40,657 nucleotides of DNA from PVC group bacterium (GCA_945898015.1 CAMDGM010000032.1:1-40657); one strand, 5' to 3'. Positions 17,534 through 27,700 are shown, numbered from the stretch's first letter. Made by a program: numbers and translations. Notes: generated by a model from the letters alone, not told the origin.

Positions 17534-18484
17534 ATGAATCTCACCCTCGCCATTCTCGCCGCCGGCATCGGCAGCCGTTACGGTGGACTCAAACAAATTG
17601 ATCCCGTCGGCCCGTCCGGTGAAATCGTGGTGGACTACTCCATCTTCGACGCCCGACGCGCCGGCTTCAACAAGGTCGTTTTCGTCATCCGCAAGGACAT
17701 CGAAAAGGATTTCCGGGCCGCCATCGGAAACCGGATCGAAAAACAGATCGCGGTGGACTATGCGTTCCAGCGCCTCGACGACCTGCCCCAAGGTTTCACG
17801 CTGCCGGCCGGCCGCGTGAAACCCTGGGGCACCGGCCACGCCATCCTGGCCGGCCGGAACGCCATCCGCGAAAACTTTGTGGCCATCAATGCGGACGATT
17901 TCTATGGCCGCACCTCCTACGCGCGGATCGGCGAATTCCTTCGTGCCACGGCGCCCGAATCCCCCGCCTACACCATGGCCGCCTTCACGCTGCGCAACAC
18001 GCTCTCGGAAAACGGGACCGTGGCGCGCGGAGTCTGCAAAACCGACACGCGCGGCTTTCTGACCGGCGTCACGGAACGCACCAAAATCGAACGCGACGGA
18101 TCGGGTGCCCGCATGACGCTGGAAGACGGCTCCGCGCTCATCTTCACCGGAGACGAACCCGTCTCCATGAACATCTGGGGCTTTACGCCCACCCTGTTCC
18201 CTTTTCTAAGCGACCAGTTCGCCGCATTCCTGGCTGACAACGCCAAGGATCTCAAAGCCGAATTCTACATTCCCGCCGTGGTGGACATGCTCATCCACAC
18301 CGGACATGCCACGGCCCGGGTGCTGCAAACCCCGGACAAATGGTTCGGGGTCACCTACCCGGCCGACAAACCCACCGTTGTCGCGGCCATCCGGGCGCTC
18401 ATCGAAACCGGCGCCTATCCCTCGCCCCTCTGGGCCAACGCTCCGGCCTGCCAGCCGCTGGAAAAGGCCCACTGCAAATTGTAG
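17534..18484 (+). CDS. Sugar-phosphate nucleotidyltransferase
   Basis: Probably activates a sugar-1-phosphate with a nucleoside triphosphate to make a nucleotide sugar. The 316-aa protein begins with the nucleotide-binding signature LAILAAGIGSRYGGLKQ. It has the GTGHAILAGR segment (about 98-107) and the metal-site NADDFYG (about 119-125), as in glucose-1-phosphate uridylyl- or thymidylyltransferases. The sugar and nucleotide cannot be read from the sequence. ATG 17534 matches the family start; an upstream extension to 17435 would be low-complexity. Its last 24 codons overlap, in antisense, the conserved C-terminal end of the convergent flavoprotein gene. Confidence 0.88.
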   Translation: MNLTLAILAAGIGSRYGGLKQIDPVGPSGEIVVDYSIFDARRAGFNKVVFVIRKDIEKDFRAAIGNRIEKQIAVDYAFQRLDDLPQGFTLPAGRVKPWGTGHAILAGRNAIRENFVAINADDFYGRTSYARIGEFLRATAPESPAYTMAAFTLRNTLSENGTVARGVCKTDTRGFLTGVTERTKIERDGSGARMTLEDGSALIFTGDEPVSMNIWGFTPTLFPFLSDQFAAFLADNAKDLKAEFYIPAVVDMLIHTGHATARVLQTPDKWFGVTYPADKPTVVAAIRALIETGAYPSPLWANAPACQPLEKAHCKL

Positions 18485-19662
18485 CCGCCGCACGGCCCGT
18501 CCAAATCCATCACCTCGCCCGCCACATACAGGCCGCTCACCCGCCGGCTTTCCAAGGTGGCCGGATGAATGTCACGCAAGGACACCCCGCCATGGGTCAC
18601 CATGGCCTGCGCCATGCCCCCGCTCCCCGTGATCGTCACCGGAAGCGCGGTCATCCACTCCAGCAGCCGGTCACGCGCCTCGGCCGTCATGCCGGACGCC
18701 CGAACCGCGGAATCAATCCCGCAGGCTTCGCATACCGCTGTGGCCAGAGACTGAGGCAGGCTTTCATCCAACAGGTTCCGCACGCTCTTTTTTCCCCGGC
18801 CGGTCCGCCACTCGGCCAGTCGCGTGTTCCACGTTTCCCGGGACAGGTCCGGAAACAGGCTCAGCCTCAGGGGCACCTGTTCCTGCCTCCGCAACAGGCG
18901 GGTGACCGGCCCTGAAATATCCAGCATCAGCGGTCCGGACAATCCGGCATGGGTGAACAGCAACACCCCGCGCCAGACCTCCTTGCGACATTCCGGAAGA
19001 TCGATTCGCGCCATCACGTCCGGCAAGGTCACCCCCGCACATAACCGTGGCCACGTCTCCCGGGTCACCAAGCCCACCAGCGCGGGGCTCGGCTCCACCA
19101 CCTCATGACCCGCCTGGATCGCTAAATCATATCCCAACCCGCAGCCGCCCAAAGACGGCCAGGCCGCGCCGCCAGCGGCCAGGATCACGGCATCGGCCGG
19201 TAACCGCGCGCCCGCCGCCACCACGCCGCACACCCGGCCGGCCACCAGGTCAAGGGCGGACACCACGGTTGACAAACGGACCTGAACATTCAGCTTTTTC
19301 AGCTGACGCTCCAGCGCCTGCAGCACATCCATCGCCCGCTGGGAAACCGGGAAATAATGAAAGCCGTCCGCGGCGGCGCAGGGAACGCCCCACTCCGTCA
19401 TCTGGCGAAGCAGGTCATCCCGGCCGAACCGGCGGAGGGCCCCGGTCATAAACCGGCCCTCCGTCCCAAAACGGCTCATAAACGTCTCGACGTCCAGCGT
19501 ATTCGTCAGGTTGCATCGTCCGCCGCCCGTGGCGGCAAGCTTGCGGCCCAGTTGCGCCTGGCGTTCACAAAGCGTCACACACGCGCCAGCCTGCGCCGCC
19601 GCAATGGCGGCCATCATGCCCGCCGGCCCCCCGCCGATCACGGTTACCCGTTTAGGGTTCAA
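18415..19662 (-). CDS. HI0933/BaiN-family flavoprotein (NAD(P)/FAD-dependent oxidoreductase)
   Basis: A 415-aa flavoprotein with an N-terminal dinucleotide fold (GGGPAG, 10-15), the family motif TGGGRCNLTN (about 45-54) and the conserved C-terminal FAD-closing block (CGGYNLQWAFSSG). Family members reduce unsaturated or dehydro-compounds, but most have no known substrate. The reading frame starts with TTG at 19662, overlapping the stop of the GH29 gene (TTGA), so translation is probably coupled; no ATG fits the conserved N-terminus. Its 3' end overlaps the nucleotidyltransferase gene by 70 bp, tail to tail. It is third in an operon with an FAD oxidoreductase and a fucosidase. Confidence 0.88.
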   Translation of the reverse strand: MNPKRVTVIGGGPAGMMAAIAAAQAGACVTLCERQAQLGRKLAATGGGRCNLTNTLDVETFMSRFGTEGRFMTGALRRFGRDDLLRQMTEWGVPCAAADGFHYFPVSQRAMDVLQALERQLKKLNVQVRLSTVVSALDLVAGRVCGVVAAGARLPADAVILAAGGAAWPSLGGCGLGYDLAIQAGHEVVEPSPALVGLVTRETWPRLCAGVTLPDVMARIDLPECRKEVWRGVLLFTHAGLSGPLMLDISGPVTRLLRRQEQVPLRLSLFPDLSRETWNTRLAEWRTGRGKKSVRNLLDESLPQSLATAVCEACGIDSAVRASGMTAEARDRLLEWMTALPVTITGSGGMAQAMVTHGGVSLRDIHPATLESRRVSGLYVAGEVMDLDGPCGGYNLQWAFSSGWQAGALAQRGEG

Positions 19663-20918
19663 TACCGGAATTCCTGGGCGGCTTGCCCGCTCCTCGCCGC
19701 CTGGACCGCCCGCTCCAAATCTTCAAACTCCAACTTGAGCACGATGATCTCACCCACCAGTTCATTGGCGGGAATGCCGCGCACATGCAGACAGGGATTG
19801 TGCATCCGCGGCGGAATACTCAAGGTCGGCACCCGTTCAACCGACGTGACCAGTTCCCGGCCGGTATTCAACACCACCGCGCGCCGGGGGCGCTCCGTCA
19901 ACGGATTAAGATGGATCCCGTTGCACTCCGGATCGTTATAAAAGTGAACATACAGGGTGTTGCCGCGGCGCGTCAGCATCACATCCTCCCGCTTGAGGAG
20001 ATCAGAAGCGGGCTCGGCGGTAAGCGCTTCCTCCACCTTGCGGTACCACGCTCCCACCCGGCGGACCGAGGCCTCGGCCTCCGGCGGCAGGGTGCCGTCC
20101 GCCCGGGGCCCGACATTGAGGAGATAGTTGCCCCCCATGGCCATGATCTTGTCGATGCTGCGCATGAGCAATTTGTGCGAGTAGTAATCCTCCTGCTCGC
20201 GGTAGCCCCAGCTCTGGCGGCCCACGGACTGGTTCGCCTCGGTGGCCCGGGGGAACCGCTTGCCATCGGGCACCGTGCGTTCAGGCGTGTCATAATCGCC
20301 CTTGTCATACCCCCGGTCGTTGATCATGATGCCCGGCTGGAGCTCGCGAATCAGTCGGTTTAGGGAAGGCTCCTGCCGTCGCTGCGGAATATCCCAGAAA
20401 AAGCCCAGGATTCGACCATAGTTGCTGCACAACTCCCGCACCTGGTGGCGCACGTAGTCCACGTACCGGTCCTCGTCCGGTTCGTCGCCGGGATTGAGCT
20501 CCAGCAGCTCATGGCTGTTCCCCTTCGGGGCGTTGGGATGATGCCAGTCTGGACAGGAATAATATAAACACAGGCCGAAATGGCGCCGCTGGCAGGCCTC
20601 GGCCAGCATCTTCAGCACATCCCGGCCATAGGGAGTGTGACTGATGCTGTAATCGGTGAACGCCGTGTCCCACAGGCAGAAACCGTCATGGTGCTTCGTG
20701 GTGAAACACACATAACTCATCCCCGCGGCTTCGGCCAGGTCAAGCCAGGCATCCGGCGAATATTTCACGGGGTTGAACTGTTTTACCAGCTGGACATACT
20801 CCGCTTTGGGAATAGGCCGGCGCTGCTGAACCTGTTCATGCCAGGCCGGAATGGCATAAATGCCCCAATGGACAAACAACCCGAACTGCCGCTCTTGAAA
20901 TAAATCCCCTACACCCAT
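19659..20918 (-). CDS. Alpha-L-fucosidase, glycoside hydrolase family 29
   Basis: Removes alpha-L-fucose from glycans. The 419-aa protein has the GH29 landmarks: FVHWGIY (about 15-21), TKHHDGFCLWDT (about 74-85), LYYSCPDWHHP and the nucleophile-bearing segment FFWDIP (D176). The acid/base is not obvious by eye, as is common in this family. There is no signal peptide, so it acts in the cytoplasm on imported oligosaccharides. GGAGG lies 7 nt upstream of the start, and only 3 nt separate it from the upstream FAD oxidoreductase gene. The flavoprotein downstream overlaps it by a few bases. The flanking oxidoreductases may process the released or linked sugar, which is inference. Confidence 0.9.
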   Translation of the reverse strand: MGVGDLFQERQFGLFVHWGIYAIPAWHEQVQQRRPIPKAEYVQLVKQFNPVKYSPDAWLDLAEAAGMSYVCFTTKHHDGFCLWDTAFTDYSISHTPYGRDVLKMLAEACQRRHFGLCLYYSCPDWHHPNAPKGNSHELLELNPGDEPDEDRYVDYVRHQVRELCSNYGRILGFFWDIPQRRQEPSLNRLIRELQPGIMINDRGYDKGDYDTPERTVPDGKRFPRATEANQSVGRQSWGYREQEDYYSHKLLMRSIDKIMAMGGNYLLNVGPRADGTLPPEAEASVRRVGAWYRKVEEALTAEPASDLLKREDVMLTRRGNTLYVHFYNDPECNGIHLNPLTERPRRAVVLNTGRELVTSVERVPTLSIPPRMHNPCLHVRGIPANELVGEIIVLKLEFEDLERAVQAARSGQAAQEFRY

Positions 20919-20921
20919 GAC

Positions 20922-22295
20922 TCAACCTCCAGTTTGACTCTCCTGCGCGGGAACGGGAAGATAGGCGCCCTCTTCCATCAGCCGGGCGCGCAGACGCGGA
21001 ACATTCACCGCATGAATGTCTCCGCCATGATACCGGACCGCCTGCGCGGCGGCCATGCCAGCAGCCTCGCCCATGGCCAGGCAGACGGGCATGACCCGCG
21101 TGCTGCCCTGCACCGGGCGGTCCGTGGAAATCGACCGGCCGGCCACCAGCACATTGCGAAGCCCGCGCGGGCATAAGCAGCGGTAGGGGATGCCGTAGCT
21201 TTCCCCGGGGCCATACCGATGGGTCCGTTTTTCAAAGTGCTGCTGGCCACCCAGGGCTTGCCCAATCTCCGCCTTAGACGTGTGAACATCCACAAAATAC
21301 GAACACCGGCAAATTTCATCCGCAAAACTGCGGCGGGCCAGATAATCGGCCAGGGTCAGCCGGTAATCACCCTCGATGCGGCGGGTTTCGCGAATCCCCA
21401 TCAACGCCCCCGTGCTGGCCAGGAAGGCGTTTGAAAAAGCCCGCGGGACGTGCGCGGCCAGCGCGTCGCGGAACTGGGCCGCCAGCTTTCGGCCTTCGAT
21501 GAGCGCCCGGCTAACCGAGACGGGATCGGTGGCATCCACATCCCACAAATGGCCGGCGTTAAACCCGACCGTTCCCGGTCCAATCAAGCTGCTGCAAAGA
21601 TGGCTGTCCCGGATCCGCGGATACTGACCCGACTTCAAAATGGCGTAAATCGGGCTTGCCGGATTGCTGGCATGAAGGCTCGGCCCGTGCCGGTAGCCAT
21701 ACTCATCCACGTTGCTCAGGATAAAGCAATGCGTCGCCGGCTGCATCTCCCCGGTCTCGTCGCCCTTCTGAACCAAGGCGCCGCCCCATGCCGCCAGATC
21801 GGCGTCCCCGGTGCAGTCCACATACACCGGAGCCCGCCAGGCTGAAAGGCCGGATTTATTGGCCAGAATTAGCGTCTGAACGGTGTCGTCCCCGGCTTTC
21901 TCCACCGCGCACAACGTTGTGTGAAACAGAATTTCCGCGCCGGCCCCGCCGACCAAGTCGTCATACACCCGTTTCAGCTGCTCGGCGTCAATCGGAACCG
22001 CATCGACCCGGTCAGCCGGCAGATGGGGTTGGGCCTGCTTGCAGGCGGTCAGCACTTTTTCCGCAAGCCCGCGGTAAATGAGTTTCTGTTTGTCGGAAAA
22101 AGGACACCAGCCGGGAACCAGACCCGATGTTCCCATGCCGCCGAGCGCGCCGGTGGACTCCACCAGGAGCGTCTTCGCGCCCTCCCGGGCCGCCGCCGCC
22201 GCGGCCGTGCAACCGGCCGGCCCGCCCCCCACCACAATTACATCAAACCCGTCGTGAAGCGGAATGGTCCGGACTTGAAGCGCATACTCTTTCAT
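20922..22295 (-). CDS. FAD-dependent oxidoreductase (FAD_oxidored family)
   Basis: A 457-aa flavoprotein with an N-terminal FAD-binding fold (FDVIVVGGGPAGCTAA, about 17-32) and the family motif GALGGMGTSG (about 49-58). Further family marks are YVDCTGDADLA and a C-terminal VAGRSISTDR plus RVMPVCLAMGEAAG that close the FAD site. Members are abundant next to glycosidases in PVC and Bacteroidetes genomes; substrates are mostly unknown. I chose ATG 22295 over a GTG at 22316. It has no ribosome binding site. An extended -10 (TGGTATAGC) ends 7 nt upstream, so the message may be leaderless. It heads the operon with GH29 and the HI0933-type flavoprotein. Confidence 0.87.
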   Translation of the reverse strand: MKEYALQVRTIPLHDGFDVIVVGGGPAGCTAAAAAAREGAKTLLVESTGALGGMGTSGLVPGWCPFSDKQKLIYRGLAEKVLTACKQAQPHLPADRVDAVPIDAEQLKRVYDDLVGGAGAEILFHTTLCAVEKAGDDTVQTLILANKSGLSAWRAPVYVDCTGDADLAAWGGALVQKGDETGEMQPATHCFILSNVDEYGYRHGPSLHASNPASPIYAILKSGQYPRIRDSHLCSSLIGPGTVGFNAGHLWDVDATDPVSVSRALIEGRKLAAQFRDALAAHVPRAFSNAFLASTGALMGIRETRRIEGDYRLTLADYLARRSFADEICRCSYFVDVHTSKAEIGQALGGQQHFEKRTHRYGPGESYGIPYRCLCPRGLRNVLVAGRSISTDRPVQGSTRVMPVCLAMGEAAGMAAAQAVRYHGGDIHAVNVPRLRARLMEEGAYLPVPAQESQTGG

Positions 22296-22302
22296 GCCAA
22301 AC

Positions 22303-22311
22303 GCTATACCA
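22303..22311 (-). promoter_or_regulatory. Extended -10 promoter candidate for the FAD oxidoreductase operon
   Basis: TGG-TATAGC on the minus strand fits an extended -10 (TGnTATAAT). It has no clear -35, and only 7 nt separate it from the ATG. Transcription would begin at about the start codon. Confidence 0.4.
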
Positions 22312-22349
22312 CACACGCTGGAAAAAGGGGAAGTGTTTTTACAGAAAGG

Positions 22350-22377
22350 TTGACTCCCCGGAAAAAACTTGCATAGT
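22350..22377 (+). promoter_or_regulatory. Promoter of the DUF6259-type gene
   Basis: TTGACT (22350-22355), a 16-bp spacer and CATAGT (22372-22377, four of six matches) lie 25 bp before the start codon and diverge from the FAD oxidoreductase promoter. Confidence 0.5.
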
Positions 22378-22402
22378 GTCCCGCCATCAAAAGGACCCCG
22401 CC

Positions 22403-24550
22403 ATGCTCATTCGAGATGCCACCGACAACGAGGCGCGCTTCACCCCGCAGGGCGACCTGACCGGTTTCACCTCCCACGGCCAGCGCTGGGAGCTGGGCGA
22501 ACCGACACCGGGCTGGTCCCTTGAGTTTACGCAGGGGCTGAACCGCCTGCCCGCACGTCCAGCGCCGGGCAGCGGCCGGCCCACCCAAACCGCACCGGAC
22601 CGCCTGGAGGTGACCTTCCAAAACGTTCAGACTGCCGGAGGCCCCGTCCCCCTGGAGACCCGGGTGACCTGGTGGCTGGAAGACGGACTGCTACATGCCC
22701 GGCTGGCTCTGGCCGGCCTTCCGACCGAACCCGTCCTTCACGCCGCCGTGATTCCCGACGTGACCATTCCCTATGACCAGCCGGACGCCACCCGCCTGGT
22801 CGTGCCCCGTGAAATCGGGATGATCATCGAGCAGGCAGCTTCCGGACTGTTCCTGGAAAAAGGCGCTCCCGGGGAGCTCCGCCTGGCCTACCCGGGCCAC
22901 GTGCACATGCAGTGTTTCGGCTGGCTGGAAGGGGATCACGGCTTTTACACCGATGCCCGGGATCCGGAGGGTTGGATCAAGGAATGGCGCTTCTTCCACG
23001 CCGGGTCCGGCCGGATCGGACTGCAATTGCGTCACCTGGCGCCGCGCCGACTCGAGCCGGCGGGCGCCTTCGCCCTGCCCTACCCAGTCACCCTTGGCGG
23101 CACGGCCGGCGGCTGGCATGGCGTGGCGCACACCTACCGGCGCTGGGCCCTGCGGCAGACCTGGGCCTCCCGCGGACCGGAGGAGCGCCGGAAAAGCTAT
23201 TTCGGGAACATCGCCTTCTGGCTGTGGAACCGCGGCCGGATCGATCACGTCGCGCCGCCCACCCGGGAACTGGCCCGGCGGATCGGCGCCCCCATCGGAC
23301 TCGACTGGTACTGGTGGCACCGCCATGCCTATGACACGCAATACCCCGACTATTTCCCGCCGCGCGAAGGAACAGAACCCTTCAAGGCGGCCGTGAAAGA
23401 GTTGCAGGCGCACCACGTCTTTGTACAGGTCTATACGAATGGCATGTGCTACGACAAGGACGGCGCCCGGTGGGAGCCGGACGGACCGGCCTGCGCCATC
23501 GAACTGGAAAACGGCGAACACCACGCGCCGGCCTACAACACCTTCATGAAACACCGGCTCGCCGATGTGTGCGGCGACAGCGCCGTGTGGCGCGGCATTT
23601 TGCTGGATCTCGTGGGCCGAGCCCGGGATCTCGGGCTGAACGGACTCTACCTGGACATGATCGCGGCGGTGGGCGGCCTTCATCCCTGTTACAATCCGCG
23701 CCATGACCACGCTCCCGGCGGTGGCTGTTACGGCGTACAGGGATTCCGCCGCACGCTGGAAGAGGCCCGGCGGCTGGCACCCGGCCTGGCGCTCTCCAGC
23801 GAATGCACCTCGGAATGCTACCTGGACTTGCTGGAGGGCAACATCACGCCCGGCCTGTCCCTGGAACGGCTGAAATCGCAGGCCGAACTGTACGGGGGCC
23901 GCGCCCGGCTGATTCCGCTTTTTGCCGCCGTCTATCACGGGCATTGCGTCTGCTTCGGGAATTATACGCTGTTGGACAGCGTGCCTCCCTTTGACGAGCT
24001 CTGGCCTCCGCAATTCCGCACTCCGCCGGAGGCGGAAAAGGACTGGATGACACTCTGTCCCGACCAATTCGGCCTGGAACTGTCGCGCACCGTGATCTTC
24101 GGAAATCAGCCGCTCGTGGGCAATCTGACCGAAGCACACCTCACCCAGCCACGGTATTCAGAAGAAGTGTCGTTTCTGATAACCCTCGCCCGTTTTTATT
24201 ATGAAAACCGGGAGTGGCTGCTCTGGGGCGACCTCTTGCCACCCGGTGAACTGGCCTGCCGGACGAAGGACATCGTGTTCGTGCAACGGTTCATTTTCAC
24301 GAAACCGGGCGAAGAAACATTCCTCACGCGCCCTCATCCAGCTGTTCTTCATTCCGAATGGCAGGCTCCCGACGGCCGGCAGGCGCTCATCCTGATCAAT
24401 TACGGCCGCCAGGAAGAAACCATCACCTACACGCCGGCGCCCGGGTTCACCCTGGCGGAAACAGACGGGGTCATCCGGAATGGCTGCCAATTCATGGGCC
24501 GAATGCCCCCACGCAGTTGCCATCGCCTGGCATTGATTCGGGAACAATAG
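22403..24550 (+). CDS. DUF6259-type glycoside-hydrolase-like protein
   Basis: A 715-aa protein without a signal peptide. The N-terminal 270 residues are a beta-sandwich of the type that precedes TIM-barrel glycosidases. The middle has barrel landmarks: GLDWYWWHRHAYD, FVQVYTNGMCYD, NGLYLDMIAAVGG with an aspartate at the end of a strand, and ALSSECTSECYLDLLEG with candidate catalytic acids. The C-terminal part is a small beta domain. This matches the DUF6259 family as I remember it; activity is unknown. Start ATG 22403 has AAGGA 8-9 nt upstream. A longer open frame upstream is ignored because it would antisense-overlap the FAD oxidoreductase gene. Confidence 0.78.
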   Translation: MLIRDATDNEARFTPQGDLTGFTSHGQRWELGEPTPGWSLEFTQGLNRLPARPAPGSGRPTQTAPDRLEVTFQNVQTAGGPVPLETRVTWWLEDGLLHARLALAGLPTEPVLHAAVIPDVTIPYDQPDATRLVVPREIGMIIEQAASGLFLEKGAPGELRLAYPGHVHMQCFGWLEGDHGFYTDARDPEGWIKEWRFFHAGSGRIGLQLRHLAPRRLEPAGAFALPYPVTLGGTAGGWHGVAHTYRRWALRQTWASRGPEERRKSYFGNIAFWLWNRGRIDHVAPPTRELARRIGAPIGLDWYWWHRHAYDTQYPDYFPPREGTEPFKAAVKELQAHHVFVQVYTNGMCYDKDGARWEPDGPACAIELENGEHHAPAYNTFMKHRLADVCGDSAVWRGILLDLVGRARDLGLNGLYLDMIAAVGGLHPCYNPRHDHAPGGGCYGVQGFRRTLEEARRLAPGLALSSECTSECYLDLLEGNITPGLSLERLKSQAELYGGRARLIPLFAAVYHGHCVCFGNYTLLDSVPPFDELWPPQFRTPPEAEKDWMTLCPDQFGLELSRTVIFGNQPLVGNLTEAHLTQPRYSEEVSFLITLARFYYENREWLLWGDLLPPGELACRTKDIVFVQRFIFTKPGEETFLTRPHPAVLHSEWQAPDGRQALILINYGRQEETITYTPAPGFTLAETDGVIRNGCQFMGRMPPRSCHRLALIREQ

Positions 24551-24600
24551 ATTTGTCTTTTGCGCATCACGATACTCTCACAAACAATTTAAGTATTCCG

Positions 24601-24629
24601 TTGACGGTGTTTGAAATCTATTTTATGAT
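24601..24629 (+). promoter_or_regulatory. Promoter of the glycan-degradation operon 1
   Basis: TTGACG (24601-24606), a 17-bp spacer and TATGAT (24624-24629, five of six matches). The -10 overlaps the first CG-centred palindrome, so a bound repressor would block RNA polymerase. Confidence 0.75.
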
Positions 24630-24639
24630 TGCGCAATCA
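24626..24639. promoter_or_regulatory. LacI-family-type operator, site 1 (perfect palindrome)
   Basis: TGATTGCGCAATCA is a perfect 14-bp palindrome with a central CG, the layout of LacI/PurR/CcpA-type operators (TGNNNNCGNNNNCA). It overlaps the -10 of operon 1. The regulator gene is not in the window. Confidence 0.75.
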
Positions 24640-24672
24640 AGTGGTGGAGCGAGCGAAATCTATAAAAACATA

Positions 24673-24686
24673 TGATTACGCAATCA
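24673..24686. promoter_or_regulatory. LacI-family-type operator, site 2
   Basis: TGATTACGCAATCA differs from site 1 at one base and lies 47 bp downstream, centre to centre, just ahead of the ribosome binding site. Two operators at this spacing could support cooperative binding or looping. Confidence 0.7.
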
Positions 24687-24703
24687 ACAGGCTGGAGGTC
24701 AGG

Positions 24704-27700
24704 ATGAAAATGGCACGTTGGGCGGAAGTTATTGCAGTAAGCCTTCTGACGGTGCCATTCTGGGCCGCACCCCCCGCGCTGGCTTTCACCCGAACGTGGA
24801 CCGGCGCCACCAGCGGCGACTGGGGCCTTTCCGGTAACTGGGCGGAAAGCGCCGTTCCCGTGGACGGCGACGACCTCGTCTTCCCGATCAGCTCAAACAC
24901 GGCTTCCTTCAACCAGCCGGATAATAATACACTTTCTAATTTAAAGGTGCGGAGCATCACCTTCTGGACCAATACGGTATCTCCGGGACCGTTGACCCTG
25001 GCCGGTAATGCATTCACGCTGGATGGCGGGTATGGCGCCATTTACACGATCTCCAACGCCAATAAGACCGCCTTACGGAATGTGACCATCAGCAACGCCC
25101 TCACCATCGCCTCTGACCAGCGCTGGTGCGGTTGCGCCAGCTTGAACGCCGTTATTGTTTTCGCCGGAAACCTGAGCGGCTCGGGCGGCGTCATCGCCAC
25201 CAACATGGGCGATTCAAGCAGTACCGGCGGAAAACCGTCACTCCGTTTCGGCGGATCCAACGCAACCTATACAGGCACGATCCGGATACCCCCTCTTGCG
25301 GGGGTGTGCCTCCTGTCGCCTGCGGCCATGATCGGAGGGTTGATCGATCTGTATGGAAACACCGCAACCCTCCACCTTCTCGGTAACACGGCAGACAACC
25401 CATACCGCTTCACAACCGACAACAAACCCGGCGCCACGAACGTGAACTTCGGTCAAACCGGCAGCAGCGGATTGTACCAGGAAGACGGCGACATCTTCTG
25501 GGATCCCTCCTCCGGCGGCAGCTACACCTGGCCGACAGGCACCCTTTCGACCATCAGCATCAATGGATCGAGCGATGCCATGGCGACGCCGCGCATGGTC
25601 TACTTCGGAAATACCAACGGCAACCTGGTCCTGACCGGCAACCGCACGCTGAGCAGCCAGGCCAACAACACCGGCGGCAACAATCCGGGACATCTGACGA
25701 TCCAGTACGCGCTGGAAGATGACGCCACCGGAGGTCGCCTGCTCAACATCGGACCGTTCAATTCCATTCTAACACGTCCCGCCGTTGAACACGGCGCCAC
25801 CCACAGCCGAATCGCCGTCATTGAACCCTGCATGCTCTCCATCTCAAACATGAACCAGATCTTCAGCGGCAACTTGTCGTTCGACAAAAGCGGGATCATC
25901 TTCAACGGGATCACCTGGGCCGATTTTGTGAACAATCGCTCGGCCGGCTATGGCGCCTCCATCCCCCTTGGCAATCAGCCCACCGCCACCGCTACCGCCG
26001 GGGGAAGCCTCACCGCAGGCAGCTACGCGTATCGCGTTGTGAGCGTCACAGACGCCGGCACCTCGGCAGCCGGAGTATTCAAATCAGGGACAACTGCGGG
26101 CGCCAACCTGACACTGACCGTCGGCTGGGCGGCCCAGACCGGCGCCTCCGCGTACCGGGTATACCGTAACCCCGGAAGCACGAACTTCTTCGTGGGCGAC
26201 CTGATCTATGAGGGCAACCTCATTTCCGTCACCGACAACGGACTGCCCATCCTGCAATCCAGGGTCACCCTGCCGACTTCCAACACCACGGTGGGCGATC
26301 ACGCCTGGTCCATTTCCGCCAACGGAATGGGCTTCGCCGCCCGAGGCGCGCCCGTGACGATCACCGACCAGGGCACCACGGCCCTCACGTTCGACCGGAA
26401 CTTCTATCTGGGCTCCCCGATCCGCCAATCCGATGGCAGCGTCTACGCCGATGCCCCGGTGATCCTTGACCGCGGGACCGGCCAGGACACCCTCGCGCTC
26501 AGCGCCACCGCCGACCGCACGATCAACACATACGGGCCCTCGACGCTGACGGCTAGTCAAAACGGGTACTACGGCCTCGACAAGGCGGGGCCGATCAACG
26601 AGATTGCCGGTCGCATCACGGGCGGCGGCGCAGGACGCAAACTCATTCTTCCCGGTAGCATCCACAACGCCGGCGCGAAGAACACGTTTGGCTTGCTACG
26701 GCTCTCCAACACCGGCAACACGTTCCAGGCAACCCTCTCGCTGGACAATGGCGCTGGCTACGGCTCCGGCGTCCTGATTGCAACGGACGACCGGGCATTC
26801 GGCGACGCCGCCAACCCCGTTGTCATCCGCAGCGATTACAACGCTTCGCAAGGCGGCGTTGGCTGGCTGCTCCTGTTTGAAAATCAGGCCGGGGGAGACA
26901 AATCCTTCGGCCGCACCCTCACCCTCACCAACGGCAACGCGACCACCGCGACGCGCCAGGCAGGCTTCGGCGCTTTCGGCGGCAACGTCGTCTACACTGG
27001 AACCGTGAACTGCGTCGGTCTTACCAGCTCCGCCGCGCTCAAAGTCAGCCTGACCGTCACAACCAACGCGTTACTGAAGCTCGGCGACGGAGCCGCCGCG
27101 GCGACGTTTGTGAACAGCCGCGGACCCGCCGCATCTACCAACGCCTACTACAAGACCGGCGAGGGCACGCTGGTGCTGCAGAACGTCGCCTACTCCGACA
27201 CCGGGGCCAACGCGCATTACATCCAGCTCGGTCGCATCGGCGGCGGCCTCAGCCGCGACGGCGGCGCGACTTTTGACGGCGCCGTGCGCGAAACCGGCAA
27301 TGCCCCCTACAACAGCCTGACCAATCAGAATATCCTGCTGGCGGGTGGCGTCCTGGAAACGAGCGACTCGCTGCTGGGCGGCGCCTTTACGCGCGGCCTG
27401 GGCACGGGCCCGGACCAAATCCAATGGGACGGGTCGTCGGGCGGGGGGTTTGCGGCCTACGACGGGCCTCTCACGGTCAACATCGGCGGCCAAGCCACCC
27501 CCCTGATGCTAACATGGGACAACACCCCCTCTTTCCTGAACAACAACAGGACGTTGATGTTTGGCTCGCGAACTGCGACCGACGTCGTAACCTGGCTCAA
27601 TCCGCAAAGCCAGTCGGCCGGCGGGAACGACTCCGTTGAAATTCGCGTGATCGACAACCCCGCCACCAACACCGATCGCGCCGTCATCCGCGGTATGATC

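Noticed and set aside
22691..24139. 482-codon minus-strand frame opposite the DUF6259-type gene
   Set aside because: Shadow frame with biased composition and no recognisable motif.
24626..24686. Pair of near-identical repeats as a start of a CRISPR array or transposon ends
   Set aside because: Only two short copies, each palindromic and positioned on promoter and leader; no repeated spacers, no transposase and no target duplication. Operator sites explain them better.
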